Source of the DNA: Vishniacozyma victoriae
Lineage: Eukaryota > Basidiomycota > Tremellomycetes > Tremellales > Bulleribasidiaceae
Length of the DNA: 64,000 bases
Direction: 5' to 3'
Assembly: GCA_017654735.1 (NCBI GenBank)
Contig: JADPYG010000088.1
Location: 4,464,001 to 4,528,000 of the forward strand
This document shows, one piece after another, positions 31,559-43,737 of the stretch. The position numbers and the translations under genes are program-made. The notes under the pieces were generated by a model. It was not told where the DNA came from. It made no database searches and saw only the letters and a list, made by a program, of their open reading frames with translations. The stretch's first letter is position 1; the number at the start of each line of letters is the position of its first letter.

Positions 31559-33639
31559 TCAAGCCTTTACCAACTCGATCTCAAGGATGTCCTGCTACAT
31601 CAGCTTGCGTAAACAAGATAGCTGGATATACTTACCTTTCCATTCTTGATCTCGTCAAACGAGGGCATGATGTCCAATCGCATCAATTCGGAAGCCTTGG
31701 CAACGATGGGATCTCGGCCCATTGTAGTAACTGCCGTAACCTTTCCGTTCTTTCCTTGGTATGAAGCAAACTTTCATCAGCTCTGTATCTATGAATGAAC
31801 AAGTACGTCAAAAGACTTACCTTGAGCTCTGAGGGGTTACCATCGGTGTAGATATCATCGAAGCCTGCTCCGGTTCCGATGTATCGTAGACCTTTACCGA
31901 CAGAAGACCAGAAGACTGGTACTTTCTGATACTCAATCTGTTCATTTGGCTTGGAGATGTTGTGTCCGACTTCTCGACCCTACTTTATCAGCTTGTTTTA
32001 CCAAAGAGATAGAGACATACCATGTTACCAGCAACATTCCAGTGCTCGACTCTTCGCTGGAACTTGTCGGGGAATTGAGTGTAATGGGCGATATCTCCAA
32101 TAGCGTAGATGTTCTGCTCGCCCTTGACTCGTAGGTACTCGTCTACTGCGATACCTCCATCTTTCTCAAGAGAGAATCCGGATTCCTTGAGGAAACCGGT
32201 AGCTGGGGAAACACCTGTACCCATGATGACGAAGCTTGCGGGGAGGGGATCCTGGCCCTTTAGGTGGACTGCACCTGTCTTGGAAGAATCGGATTCTGTA
32301 TATTAGCGCCGTGAAGTTACTAGTATTACGAAGACTTACCAGAAGGAGAGATCTTCTCAACACCAGCCTTCATGACGAATTTGATGCCCTGTTCCTTCAT
32401 GCTCTACACATTAGCTTCATCTTTACAAAGTAGAATTGAGCTGACCTCCATAATAGCCTTTCCGATGTCCTCGCCTAGAATGGCGGCGAATGGAACTTCA
32501 TCCATACCAACAAGGGTAACACTCTTTGGCTCCTTCTTGATCAAAGCCATCGAAACCTCCATTCCAATGAAACTAGTTCCAATAATGACAATCTCACTAT
32601 CCTTGGTAACGGAAGAAACGATCTTTTTGGTATCCTCAACAGTTCGAAGGGTCATGACGCCCTCAAGGTCGGCTCCCTCGATGGGGATCTTTCGGGGTTT
32701 ACCACCGGGTGCAAGAACTAGGTTGTCGTATTTGATCGTCTCGCCTGAAGAAGTTGTTACGGTCTTGGCTGACTTGTCGACCTTGGTGACGGACTGGAGT
32801 CTCAATTCGACCCTCTGAATGATGCAGAACACTTACAGTGCTCGACTTGTAATCAACCTTGAAGTCATTCTTGAGCTCCTCGGCAGTTCGCCATTGAAGC
32901 TTGCTCTCATCATCGACCAAAGCTTTGGACAACTTGGTCCTGTCGTATGGAACAGATGATTCCTCCGATACAACAACGATCTTTCCCTCAAATCCATTCT
33001 ATATCATTAGCTGTGTCACGGAGGAAGTTCAGGAGCTCACCGCTCGCAAGCTCTCGATGGTGTGACTTCCACCGGAACCACCTCCGACGATGACTACAGT
33101 CTCTTCCGACTTGGGAGCATTTGCCTTGTTCTTGGCACTGGTAACAACCCGGCCGACTTTGGACTTGAGTTCCTTCTGGTTGGCGGTAACTACGATCTTG
33201 TCCCCTTTGATCTCGGCTGACCACTTGAAGAGGGAGTCGAGACCTGGGGCATCTTCGATATCACCAGTCTTGACGTTGAAGCAGGCTCCGTGCCATGGGC
33301 AGACTACTCGGCCATCGTGGGAAAGAACACCCTCTGTGGGTTAGAATTGTCAAACTGTAGTGGAATAAAAGGCGTACTCTCGAGAGGAGCACCGTAATGG
33401 GTACAGAAGGCAGATGTAGCATTGATCTTTCCGCCAATGTTGGACAGAAGAACTTTACCGCCATCGACGTCGACAGCCCTCATCTGGCCCTCCTTGAGCT
33501 CGCTGGCGTCCAGGACTTCTTTAGTGATAGTGTCCGACATGTTTCTGATCTGAAAGTTGGATTTGAGGGCTGAGGATAGCGATGAATAGAAAGATGTTTT
33601 ATGAAGTGGTCTAGTAGCTCTAAGTAGTGCTAAAGTCAT
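31559..33639 (-). CDS. AIF-like Rieske/FAD pyridine nucleotide reductase
   Basis: This redox protein has a Rieske 2Fe-2S domain fused to an FAD/NAD(P)H reductase, like AIFM3 and fungal Nfrl/Aif-type proteins. The ATG at 33639 begins MTLALLRATRPLHKTSFYSS, which resembles a mitochondrial targeting peptide. An internal ATG, MSDTITKEV, could give a cytosolic form. Rieske ligands are CTHYGAPL and CPWHGACFNVKTG. The FAD site is ETVVIVGGGSGGSHTIESL, the NAD site EIVIIGTSFIGMEVSMALIK, and the second FAD motif NIYAIGDIAHY. The AIF C-terminal domain follows and ends DILEIELVKA. Introns lie near 33333-33376, 33000, 32830, 32410, 32300, 31985, 31760 and 31600. Whether it promotes cell death is not shown by the sequence. 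Confidence 0.88.
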
Positions 33640-33940
33640 TCAACTATTATGAGGTATAATAGTATACGATGAGCGATGTTGAGGTGGGGGTGTTTGAATC
33701 GAGCCAATCGGGTTATCCTCATTGCTCACAAATAGTCTATTTAATCTGGGGCCTCTTCTACGTCACATGAAAGCAGAGTGGAGGTTGATGGTACACGTGA
33801 TCATTTGCCACACTACTTTGGGTAATATAATTCCGAAAAGTAAGAAGCGCGTCGCGTCAGCCTATCTCATTAACTCAAGGTATCCTCCACCCTTGTCAAG
33901 TCTTCTCTTTCCTTTCTCTATCACCTTAGAATCATATAAG
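33640..33940. promoter_or_regulatory. Divergent promoter, AIF-like gene / SPT16
   Basis: This 301-bp region separates two divergent start codons. A pyrimidine-rich tract (cttctctttcctttctc) just upstream of the SPT16 ATG looks like a transcription start region. It has no coding content for the missing SPT16 N-terminal domain. Confidence 0.55.
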
Positions 33941-36019
33941 ATGGCAGGAGGAAGAGTCCTCAACACTAAAACCCGTGGCGGTAATCGTCAACAACCCGAG
34001 CAAACCACCGGAGAAAAGATCAAGGAGAATCAACGTCGACTTCATGCCGAACGAGCTAAAGCTGGTATGAAGAAGTATGAGAATGGGAACGCATCAAACG
34101 GGGATGGAGCTGAAAAGGCGGTGAAGAAATTTGAGAGTTATAGGAGGGAGGAACAATTACCTAGGTCGATTGAGGATAGGAGGATTCATGTGGATGAGAC
34201 TCGACAATCGGTCATTCTGCCCATTTATGGATATGCGGTTCCATTCCATATCTCGACCATCAAGAATGTCACCAAGACTGATGCAACGGATCATATGGTT
34301 CTGAGGATCAATTTCCAGACTCCAGGTCAGATTGCGGGAAAGAAGGAGGATATGGTGAGCTAGCTTGCGTGAAATCGGAGCAGAGCTGATCGATAGCCCT
34401 TCGCGGATGTCGACGCCACCTTCGTCCGACAAGCTTCATTCAGGTCAACAGACGACCGACATATGCTCAAGGTCTACGAGCAGATCACCGGAATGAAGAA
34501 AGCAGCTACCAAGCGAGAGAATGAAAAGAAGGAGTTGGCCGATGTGGTCGAGCAGGATAGGCTTATCGAGATGAAGGGTGAGCTCATTGTAGCCTTGAGT
34601 AATCGCTGAGCTGATCGTTAGGACGACACCCATACGTCCTCAAGAATGTGTTCCCGCGTCCACAGGCTGAAGGCAAAAAGATGGACGGCAATCTAGAAAT
34701 TCACGTCAATGGTCTACGTTTCCGACCTGATGGTCCCTCGTCCAAAATCGGTAAGCTGGTCGGAGCTCAATGCCCTCAAAGCTGACACCCAGACCTCCTA
34801 TTCAGCAACATCAAGCACCTCTTCTTCCAGCCAAGCGAAAAGGAGCTTATCGTCCTTATTCACGTACACCTCAAAGCGCCCATCATGCTCGGTAAGAAGA
34901 AGACATCTGTGAGCTCAACATTCTTCTCCGCTTTGAGCTTCAGCTGACAGTCAGGACGTCCAATTCTACCGAGAAGTAACCGATGTCGGTTTCGACGAGA
35001 CGGGTGGTAAAAAGAGGAAATCAAGATACGGAGACGAAGACGAAATAGAGCAGGAACAAGAAGATCGACGTAGAAGACGAGAACTCGATAAAGTCTTCTC
35101 TGACTTCGCTAAACGAATCGAAGCAGCCGCAACAACTCAATCGTATGAGTTGGAAGTCGACATGCCATTTAGAGAACTCGGGTTCAGTGGTGTACCCCAC
35201 CGATCAAACGTCCTCCTCCTACCTACCACGAATTGTTTGGTCCACCTCTCTGAATTCCCATTCTGCGTCATTACATTATCGGATGTCGAGATTGTTCACC
35301 TCGAGCGAGTTCAATTTGGACTCAAGAATTTCGATATGGTCTTTGTCCTTAGTGACTTCAAGAAGCCACCGATTCATATCAATAACGTCCCGGTCGTTCA
35401 CCTCGATAATGTAAAAGAGTGGCTAGAGTGATTCCATCTTTCCTCTTGTTGACATTGGCTGATGACAGCTCGTGTGATGTTCCCCTATCTGAAGGACCCG
35501 TCAATCTGTCGTGGCCACAGATCATGAAGACTGTAAATGATGATACCTACGGTTTCTACGAGGAAGGTGGATGGTCGTTCCTAACCGGAACTGGTAGTGT
35601 GAGTAATTTGCCTGATTGACATGACGAGCTAATCATCCAGGATGACGGATCAAGCGAGTCATCGGAAGGATCCGAATTCGGAGGTGGTGGAGCTGATAGT
35701 GATGCTGCCTCATCGGTAGCCAGTAGCGAAGACTCGGAGAGTGCTTCTGATTGTAAGCTTCAGTCTCCACGCATCGTTTGGCCCAGCTAACAATACAGTC
35801 GGAGATGGCGATAGTGATTCGGAAGGATCAGGCTCATTCGACGGTGAAGACGATGAAGAAGGAGAAGATTGGGATGAACTCGAGGCAAAAGCTAAACGAG
35901 GTAAGCTGGCCACAATGCTACACGTAGTGAGCTCAGCTGACGGAATAGCTGATGAACGACGAAAAGAAGGTGGGGGCGATGATTCTGATGATGGGGGCAA
36001 GAAGAAGAAGAGGAGGTGA
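33941..36019 (+). CDS. SPT16: FACT histone chaperone subunit SPT16, N-terminal domain absent
   Basis: This is the large FACT subunit, which binds H2A-H2B and H3-H4 during transcription and replication. The ATG at 33941 is in good context and begins [14 protein letters not shown], the linker that normally follows the aminopeptidase-like N-terminal domain. The dimerisation region ([33 protein letters not shown], then [10 protein letters not shown]) is present. So are the middle domain ([59 protein letters not shown]) and the acidic C-terminal tail rich in Ser/Asp/Glu. Introns are near 34352, 34578, 34751, 34908, 35428, 35600, 35751 and 35927. The total is about 580 residues, against about 1,000 for usual Spt16. 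The upstream 301 bp cannot encode the missing domain. Confidence 0.88.
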
Positions 36020-36465
36020 ACGGGCATGTGCATAGATATGGAATTGTTGTAGGAATAAGAGAGTACATGGGTCGTATACTATGAGTAGATGTGTCGATGA
36101 GTGATGAGGGTGACATGCACCTGTAGTTTTAGAGGATGATCACATTCGCTGGCGAGATTCGCCGCAATCACAAATCGACTTCTGATTTGAAGGTCACGAA
36201 AAGGCGGACCGCTTGCATCGTGTAAGAGCTATCAGGAGAATGCATCGCTTGTACTTGTTCCTCTGTTCCTTCGATGCGCGCCCTTGTCCTTCTAGCCACT
36301 GTATAGTTTCGTAGCACACACTTGGCTAATTGTGTTTCCAAGTACTATTTGTGAAACTATGAGCACAGACATTTTCCCACGGTCGATCTGCTCGCGACGC
36401 GTCCTGAACATGACTAGACGGGTTGATTTCTTTCATGTCGCTGTATACCTTACCTATCTAGAAAG
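36020..36465. other. Intergenic between tandem genes
   Basis: This 446-bp stretch lies between the SPT16 stop and the F-box gene start. It must hold the SPT16 3' end and the F-box promoter. I see no gene or strong motif. Confidence 0.55.
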
Positions 36466-39400
36466 ATGCCTGGAAAAGAGACAGCAAGACAGCACCGCGC
36501 CCTAGCGCAGGATCAATACAAGCGCGGTCAGTATATGGAAGCAATGCAATCAGCAGATAAGGTATGCCGTTCCCTCATGATTGGCTGAAAGCTGACTATA
36601 GGCGCTGGCGCTCGGATTTCTCGATATTAGTGTTTATGACATTAAAGCTGCGGCGCTGAACAAGCTTGTCGAACCGGAAGATGGGCCTTGGAGGGATTTA
36701 GGAATCGAGACAATCAAGATCATGTGCCAAAAGTGGCCGGAAAATTGGCGAGTGAGTTTCCACCTTCCTCAGACATCTCCCTCTATTCATTATTCGTATT
36801 TGTTACAGGACAGGAGTCAGGCCGAGGAGTAAACGGCGGGATGGGAGAATAGGTGGAGAACACAGGAGATACATCGGTTGAATGATCCGCATTCGCGCTC
36901 ATCCCCACTCTACTCCTCCCAAGAACCGTCGCCTGTCCATCCTTTCACTTTTCCTTTCCCTCACAAGTGATCAGCACAGCAGTCCGAAGGTATAATTTGT
37001 GCTTGAAGGATGGTTCAAGGTGCTATAGGAATAATGTGTTCAGACTGAAATGTCCTTACCAATGCTACCCCGCCCCCCTCCCCCTCCCCTCCTCTCGACG
37101 AGTGATGAGAATAGTGAATCGGAGTAGAGTATGCTTTGTTTGAGGGGTTAAGGGTAGCTGCCATGCTGTAATGATATTATGCGGAAAAACTCTCTTACCA
37201 AATCCTCGCCCTCCCCCCCGTCCCGACCGTTTTTACATGCGCTGACGTAGAAGCCTTTTTACCGAAAAGCGGAGCATTTGCGACTCCGCGGATCTTTGAC
37301 TCTTGCCTCCTCCGCGATCACTCGCTCGCTTGAGCTCGCCGAGAACGGTAGCCACGACCTGATCAAACGCAAACAAACGGAAATTGAAGGTTTGCGAGAA
37401 ATCGCGCAAATTGAAAAGGAACGACGGGTTTTGATGGCAAGCAGGAGAGACAAACAAAGTCTGATGCAAGCTCAGCGGATTGAGGCGAAGAAAACACAGG
37501 ATTTTACGCATCTTCTGTCGCCGGACATCTTGAATTTAGTCGTCGATCATCTCATCGTTGACAATCCCAGCATCGCTTGTAGGATCGGAGCTGTCAGGCG
37601 GAGCTGGCGAAGCTGGATGCTGGCTCGTCCTGGAGCCTGGCAGAACTTGGAACTGGGAGGGAAACGTCCACTCGAAAAGGCTAAAGTCTTCACCGACCGT
37701 GGGGGTGGCATCTTCCGCTCGCTCAATATCCTTCAAACTTTCCCCTCTCTACTTGAGATTCCACTCGCTGAGATCCTGAACGGGCACGTGGGGAAAATCA
37801 AGCGATTAGTCTTCATCCGGCATCCCTCCGATTTCGTAACACAGCTCGCCGGACAGTTCAATTCACTCGAAGAAATCATGGAATTACCTTCACACCACCC
37901 GAAAATACGCCAGAATGTTCAAACATCTGGTAATCAAATGGATACTGGAGTAGACCGAGGGCTTAAGACCACGAATTCAAGCCTCAAAACTATCACACTC
38001 ATCGATGGCCAGGTTAGTTTATCATCCGATTCGGTGGTATCTAGGAGAATACAGTCTTTCACCATGCGCTACGGCTCTATCAGGTCGGCGGGCGAATCTC
38101 TTATTCCGATGGCTCAATTTATGCCGGATCTAGAAAACATCACGTTAGAGAACGTATCCTTTTCCTCCACTGGTCTTCCGCTTGGCGAGACCGAAGCTAC
38201 ACTTGATCGTTTGAGGCGCTTCAGCGTCTCAAGAACACCCCTCGAAGCTCCGGATCCGACCAGCGTTATCTTCAGTTTTTTCGATAAAGTGAACACGCCA
38301 AATCTCCAACATTTGCGTGTCTGGCGTTATACACAAGACCTGTCCTTGCTCTTTCGCTCGCCCGGACTAGCTCCCTCCCTGTCTCGATTGCAGGGGCTCG
38401 ACATCGGGCACACGACTGTCAATGAGGCCGCCCTGTTGATTAATTTCAAGAATATGCCTGAACTTCGCTTTCTGAATGTTTCGTGTACCGCCCTCGGCGA
38501 CACATTCATTCAGGGCATCACGCACCGAGGCGATGGGAAAGATCTCCTGCCCAATCTCACGGCATTATCAATCGCCGCGCTCGACATCACGTCACTTGCG
38601 CTCCGCGATCTTGCGGTGTCGCGACTACCCAAGTCGTCGAAGATTCATCTTGTCCAACCGACCCAATCCGGACCAGCGAGATCGCAGGCTTTTCGACCTC
38701 TACCCTCAGCTTCAAGACGGTCCAGTCAGCGTCCATCGGATCCAACCTCGATAGCGGTGATCGCTTCCATCCCTGAACCAACCCGGAAGGCGCCCAATCG
38801 ATTTCTGAGATGGCTGTGCGTCGATCACTGCGACACAATTGATCACCAATTGATCGAGTATCTCCGAACCAAAATCATGTTTGTTTCAGCTGGGAAAGTA
38901 CGGAATGAGGATAGAATCAGGGGTCTCGGGCGATATCGATGGAATCTAAACTACTTCGACAGCTGCCTTGCACATGATCCGAAAGAGAGATGTAAGCTGG
39001 TGGCTATCCCAGGTAAGTCACTCGTTGAGCCCAGTCTCTGCGTTCCTGATCTTCCTCTCTGAGTTATCGTCATCCTCAGCCCCCTTCTCACCTGTGCTTT
39101 CATTCTCCCCATCCTTCCCGTCGGACCGTCAGCTCCTTGCTTCCCTTCCTCGAACTCTTTCCGTATTTCTCTACCTGCCCTCTGTCTCTTTGGTGGCCCT
39201 TTTTCTTCCATCTTTTCTGATTGACGACTTCAAAGAGTGCCGCTGCTAATGTTAGGAACGCGCGATGGCTACGAGATCCACCACACATGTGGAAAATATG
39301 ATCATCAAGATCAATCACCTCGAGAAGCACAAGAGAATATTTGGGAGAGTCAGTGGGACCCGAGTTCAGGTCAGGACGCAGAAAACGATGTCGGGCAGAA

Positions 39401-39506
39401 ACGTATGTTGCCATCTGACGCTTCTGGATTCAGCGGGAGAGCGAAGAAGGTGAAAGGAAAGGGGAGGATCAGTATTGGAACGGATGGGAGCCTGAGTGGA
39501 TTCTAG
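36466..39506 (+). CDS. TPR / F-box / leucine-rich-repeat protein
   Basis: This looks like the substrate receptor of an SCF ubiquitin ligase with an N-terminal TPR. Exons 1 and 2 encode MPGKETARQHRALAQDQYKR, GQYMEAMQSADKALALGFLD and end WPENWR. A 499-nt intron (36752-37250) joins WPENWR in phase 0 to KPFYRKAEHLRLRGSLTLAS, completing the TPR helices (AITRSLELAENG). A coiled segment follows, then the F-box: FTHLLSPDILNLVVDHLIVD and RSWRSWMLARPGAWQNLELG. The rest shows repeated leucine-rich strands (LRFLNVSCTALGDTFIQGIT). A 243-nt intron (39013-39255) connects KLVAIPG to TRDGYEIHHTCGKYD. The tail is basic and ends GTDGSLSGF. The substrates are unknown. Without the long intron the first part would stop after about 90 codons. 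Confidence 0.78.
36752..37250 (+). other. Unusually long intron, 499 nt
   Basis: The donor is gtgagt after the Arg codon at 36749-36751, and the acceptor is gctgacgtag ending at 37250. Both flanking exons are in phase 0. The intron contains C-rich tracts near 37071-37093 and 37207-37222. Neighbouring introns are mostly 40-70 nt. Confidence 0.75.
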
Positions 39507-40272
39507 CGGGATGTTGTTGTACATATATAGGATGAGTGCCTTGGCGGCACAAAATCAACGATTCCGCTTCAGCTCCACAATTGTTGTGTCTGACATTTGA
39601 TTGCTCATTCATCATCTCACTAGCTCACCTCTTTTCCCGACCCTCAACCATTAGTGGCATTACCAGATTGGAAGGCGGGATGGCTCCGTTCAAGTTAGGG
39701 ACTGATTTTGGTAACAGCAGCAAGCAGGAATTCACTATATGTGACATACTTTGGCTGCGTGTGACTGACCCCAACATTTGATTTCCTTCTCGCTGGACCC
39801 TTAGTCCAGCTTACCGTATGTATATTCACATAGTAAGTATAGTCACATAGTAAGTATAGTCACATAGTAAGTATAGTCACATAGTAAGTAGAAGTGCTAT
39901 ACTGCCAAACGTCACTCTTCTTACTCGGAGTTTAGCTCCTCATATCTATTCAGAGTCCCCAACTACTCGCATTGACATCTCGAAATCCCCTTCGATCAAT
40001 ATTCCTTCGCGCAATCTCTGCTTCGAGGTGTTCGGCTGTGCTCAGTCAATCCCTCCTGTGCCACCCATATATACATTTAGAGATGGAATCATGCCCATCA
40101 AACTCGAGCTTTTGGACCCGAGAGTCGTCCGTCTGAGATACCTAAGTGGAATGAGGAAAATGCAGGTTCAAAAGCTCGCCTGTCTATGCATGGTGTGGTA
40201 ATACATATGATAATCGTCTAATGTCCCTCTTTCAAACACCGTCGGACAAGGAGTGGTCAATTCCTTCTCAAT
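39507..40272. other. Intergenic with short tandem repeat
   Basis: This 766-bp gap lies between two convergent genes. Apart from the 17-bp tandem repeat at 39827-39890 I see no coding sequence or other structure. Confidence 0.6.
39827..39890. repeat. 17-bp tandem repeat, 3.8 copies
   Basis: The unit cacatagtaagtatagt occurs at 39827, 39844 and 39861 without change, with a partial copy (13 bases) at 39878. Each unit contains gtaagtat, which equals a strong 5' splice-site consensus on the plus strand. Confidence 0.95.
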
Positions 40273-42199
40273 CTACATATCTAGGCCCTCCAATTCGCTC
40301 CGCTCATCTGACTGTGGCCTTTCGACCAGTAGTCGCTGAACGATCAAGTCAGCTACTGCTAGCCCAGCTAACCATCAGCGAGATCCATAGCGCAAGCCAA
40401 GATGAGAGCTTACTCAATGGAATCTCATTCCCTTGGAACCCATCGGGATATGCGACCGGTGGAATATCAGGCGATGTAAATACTTGATCATCCCACACTC
40501 CATAATGTTTTATTCCTAATGCTCTTGAGGTGAATTCGTAATCTTCTGCGAATCCGCCTGGGTAGAAGAATTCGATAACGGTACTGCGAGGGTTTTGCGT
40601 GTTCATCCATAGTAAATGGGTTAGACCGTTTCCGTGAACTCCCATCATTATCTATTGATCAGCTTGAAACGCCACGGTAATTTTCGGTGTAGCTTACTGT
40701 TGTTCTTGCTGCTAATCTGATCTGCTCGTCTCGCGATAGCTTATCCATAGAAACAATGTTGATCTTCCATTAGCCCCGCAGTTCGTATGAGCTTTTGAAC
40801 TTACCTCCCATCCGTACTTCTTTTCCAGCTGATTTAGCTCGTGGACCAAACTATCGTGTCCCTTCGGCAACAGCATTCGTCGACCCCATTCTTGCCTTGA
40901 AACATAGGTAATGACAGGTTTACCGGCCTTCTCCTGCTTGACTGCGTTCTGATGATTCAACCTCTGCTCCTGCTCCTCTTCCAACTCCCCTTCCTCAGCT
41001 TCTAGAGCAATCAAATCAATTTCAGGTGTATCTTCTTCCTCATGTCCAACACCCATAATTTCGTCAATTGTCGATGTTGAACTAGCACCAACAAACTCCA
41101 GTAAAGCTTTACGGATAGGTGTCCACCAGTACCGGCTTGCCTTTAATGTGACAGCCTCCGAAGCTGTACGCCATGTCTGTTGGAATACTGGGCCTCGGAA
41201 TGCTGCTGCTCTGTCGGCAAAGATGACTCTATCATAAACGAATGCTCGAGCTGTATCGACTCGATCGGCGAAGTCGGATTCGTACTCGTAAGACATGGAT
41301 GGGAAGATTGCTCGAGATAGGAAAGAGTTCATTTTGGCGTAATCGTTCCATTTCCCAGCGGGTACGTTAGGGAAGACCATACGTGTCGGCGAGGGGAGTT
41401 TGGTCATTCCGTTGTGGTTGATACTAGGGTCGAGAGAGGCGTATGTACGCCATAGACCTACTAGTAGCTCTGCTGCGAAACTGGAATTAGCTAAGATTTG
41501 GTGTAATGTAATTAGCTCACTGGTAGTAGTGATCCAGGAATTGAGGTGGGTCGTTGATCAGGAAAGTCGCGCCTGAGACTATACTGGCCGAGTCTCCCCA
41601 CAGCTTCCTAGCTTCACTGGGGAAGATGATCCTCATATCGTTCTCGGTTGGTTCACTACTGATCAGCTAGATCTAGGACTTCAAGCAGCTGACTTACCGT
41701 CCCTGTATCGACTCCTCGTCATTCCAGATCTCTTTACCCGTACTCGTCATCATTCTTAGCAGAGGGATAGAAGATGGGTTATCCGTGACCAAGAACCAAG
41801 TCCCGTTGAACAGGTACATTGAATCAAATACCGTCCACCCTACGAGTCAGCTCCACCCTCTATGCTCGTATCCTCAAACGTACCAGGAGCGTGAGCCATG
41901 ACCTGTGTACGTGCTGGTCCTTCTTTCCCCCAGCGTAGCTTCGAATCCGACATACTCGTCACCACCTTCCCCTTCTGAACCACTGGATCCGCCTCATCCT
42001 CATCCCCTAACCACGATTCACGCTGCGGACGCGTCCATTCCTCCTTCCCACGCCCATAGCCCAGCTTCAAATTAGGAAGGTAGTCTGATTTCGGTGACTC
42101 CGTTAATCGCACTGATAAATCGAATTGTAGGAATAGTCCCAAGATGACCGTGAGGATAATCACGAGTAAAATCTCGCGACGCGTGGGATGGATCGACAT
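40273..42199 (-). CDS. GT61-family (DUF563) type II membrane glycosyltransferase
   Basis: This is a Golgi- or ER-type glycosyltransferase with a lumenal catalytic domain. The ATG at 42199 gives MSIHPTRREILLVIILTVIL, a short cytoplasmic tail and a single membrane anchor; the frame further upstream starts with TTG. The catalytic part shows WTVFDSMYLFNGTWFLVTDN, INDPPQFLDHYYHFAAELLV, ITYVSRQEWGRRMLLPKGHD and the family hallmark MMGVHGNGLTHLLWM near the C-terminus. A Glu-rich insertion (EAEEGELEEEQEQR) lies in the middle. The last intron (near 40368-40415) leads to EIPLTGLAVADLIVQRLLVE and a stop at 40273-40275. Reading through that intron gives a different short tail, so it is likely but unproven. 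The donor and acceptor sugars are unknown; GT61 includes xylosyl- and GlcNAc-transferases. Confidence 0.85.
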
Positions 42200-42837
42200 C
42201 CCTTGTAATTGATGTTTTTGTATGGGTATTTGGAGCTTGAAATGTAGTAGTTGATTGAGATGATTGAGATATGAATAGCCGTATAGTCGTGACAAGTGGT
42301 CGTCAAAGGTAGAAAGAAGCGATAAAAAAGAGTAGATTGATGACGAAGAGTGAAAATGCGGTGAGAGCGAGGAAGGGATTCACGCGTCGAAGTAATGTCT
42401 AATGTTCTGATTGATTTGAAGGGTGTTGTAGATTGTAATTATTGGTTGCCAAGACCTATGAAAGGTAGATTAGGGACTGCGAGTGGATAGATATGCTACA
42501 GTGTACTCTACAGTTGCCAAAGTACTCCCCGGCATCACCATAACCCACCCCATCACTGTTCTCTGAAAAAGAAGGAGACAGGCACACGACTCCTCAGGGA
42601 AAGATCAGCCCGAGACATCATCATCGCCTCTAGGCAGCACCAGAGCGCGCTGCAGCTGCCAGAGGCATGCTCCCACCACAGCCCTAGATATGTCGTACAA
42701 TAGCATAGACACATGCATGTGGCAAGAAAATACACGACAACTTCCCTAACCCCCAAATCCGATCGACACTATCACCACATACGTACTTAGCCCTGCCGGA
42801 TGCCTGCAAGGGACTCAAAGATATGTCCTAAGCTTTC
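42200..42837. other. Intergenic, GT61 promoter side
   Basis: This 638-bp stretch lies between the GT61 start and the stop of the SH3 gene on the same strand. I see no gene. The minus-strand frame at 42553-42756 has no supporting features. Confidence 0.5.
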
Positions 42838-43737
42838 AAATAACTAGCAGGGACTAGGCCCCTCTTTCCACTCCCATCTTCACAAGTCCACCCTACACAT
42901 CAGCTAGTATCGCAAAAGCAACATGTAGCTTACAATCATCCGAAGTCTTTTCAATGACATTTACAACCTGACCAGACTGAACACTTAGATCACCAGAGTC
43001 CGCACCTGCATAGTCGTAGATTGCAGTTGCTTGACCTGACGATACGTTGACTTGGGTCGTTTGGACGACTCTGCGGGTTGGGGGGTTTGAAATTGTCGTT
43101 GTTCTCTGGGTCATTGTTGCTGTTGGCGAGGTTGCTATCTGTCAGTGCCTGTGCCTTCTCGATATCCTTTGGGTAGAGAGATAAGAACGTACGGCTTTGT
43201 GTCTCCTGCTGTTGCTGTTGCTGCTGTCCACCACCCAATCCAGATTGAGCACTTCTTATCATCCCCTGAGCCCCAGCCCTTCCTAACGCATCCATAGCCT
43301 GTTGATTATTCGCCAACATCCCTAATCCCTTCCTAGCCCCACTCGACCCAATTTTCAATCCACTCATGACCATCCTAGTGGCCATATCTGGTTTCTCATA
43401 ATTCCCATTCTGACCGGGAGGGGGAGACTGGATAGGAGGTGGCCGGGAATTAGATGCCGGTGCGGGTGGTGGGAGGGTTCTACCACCTGATGCTGTTCGG
43501 ACTGGAGCCGGAGGGGATGTGGGTGAGGGGTAGGCTTGTCTTGATGAATTACCTCCACCACCTTGGAGGAGATGGGGGCGGGAAGCAAAGTACTCGTCTA
43601 GGAGGGAGAAGAATCCTTCCTGAAATGTTAGTATCTCGCGGTGTCTGCCAATTGATCACTGACTTTGTCTAACAAAAGTCAGTATTAGATCTCAGAGTAG
43701 ATAAGATACTCACCCTGGTAGCTGAGATTACTGAACA
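42838..43737 (-). CDS. SH3-domain protein, LSB/PIN3-like
   Basis: This is a small adaptor with a C-terminal SH3 domain, probably binding proline-rich actin or endocytosis proteins. The model starts at the ATG at 43737 (MFSNLSYQ). An intron to about 43620 joins it in phase 0 to EGFFSLLDEYFASRPHLLQG. A Pro-rich region (TLPPPAPASNSRPPPIQSPP) and a glutamine run (GGGQQQQQQQETQS) follow. The SH3 reads ATAIYDYAGADSGDLSVQSG, QVVNVIEKTSDD, intron, WWTCEDGSGKRGLVPASYLK. The tandem WW after the intron and the ALYDY-like start are classic. The stop is at 42838-42840. A first exon further upstream cannot be excluded. Yeast Lsb1/Pin3 has the same SH3-plus-polyQ character, but orthology is uncertain. Confidence 0.75.

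Noticed and set aside
43640..43737. Possible 5-nt microexon (acaaa) in the SH3 gene
   Set aside because: Including it shifts the frame and gives an early stop. Direct splicing from YQ to EGFF is in frame.
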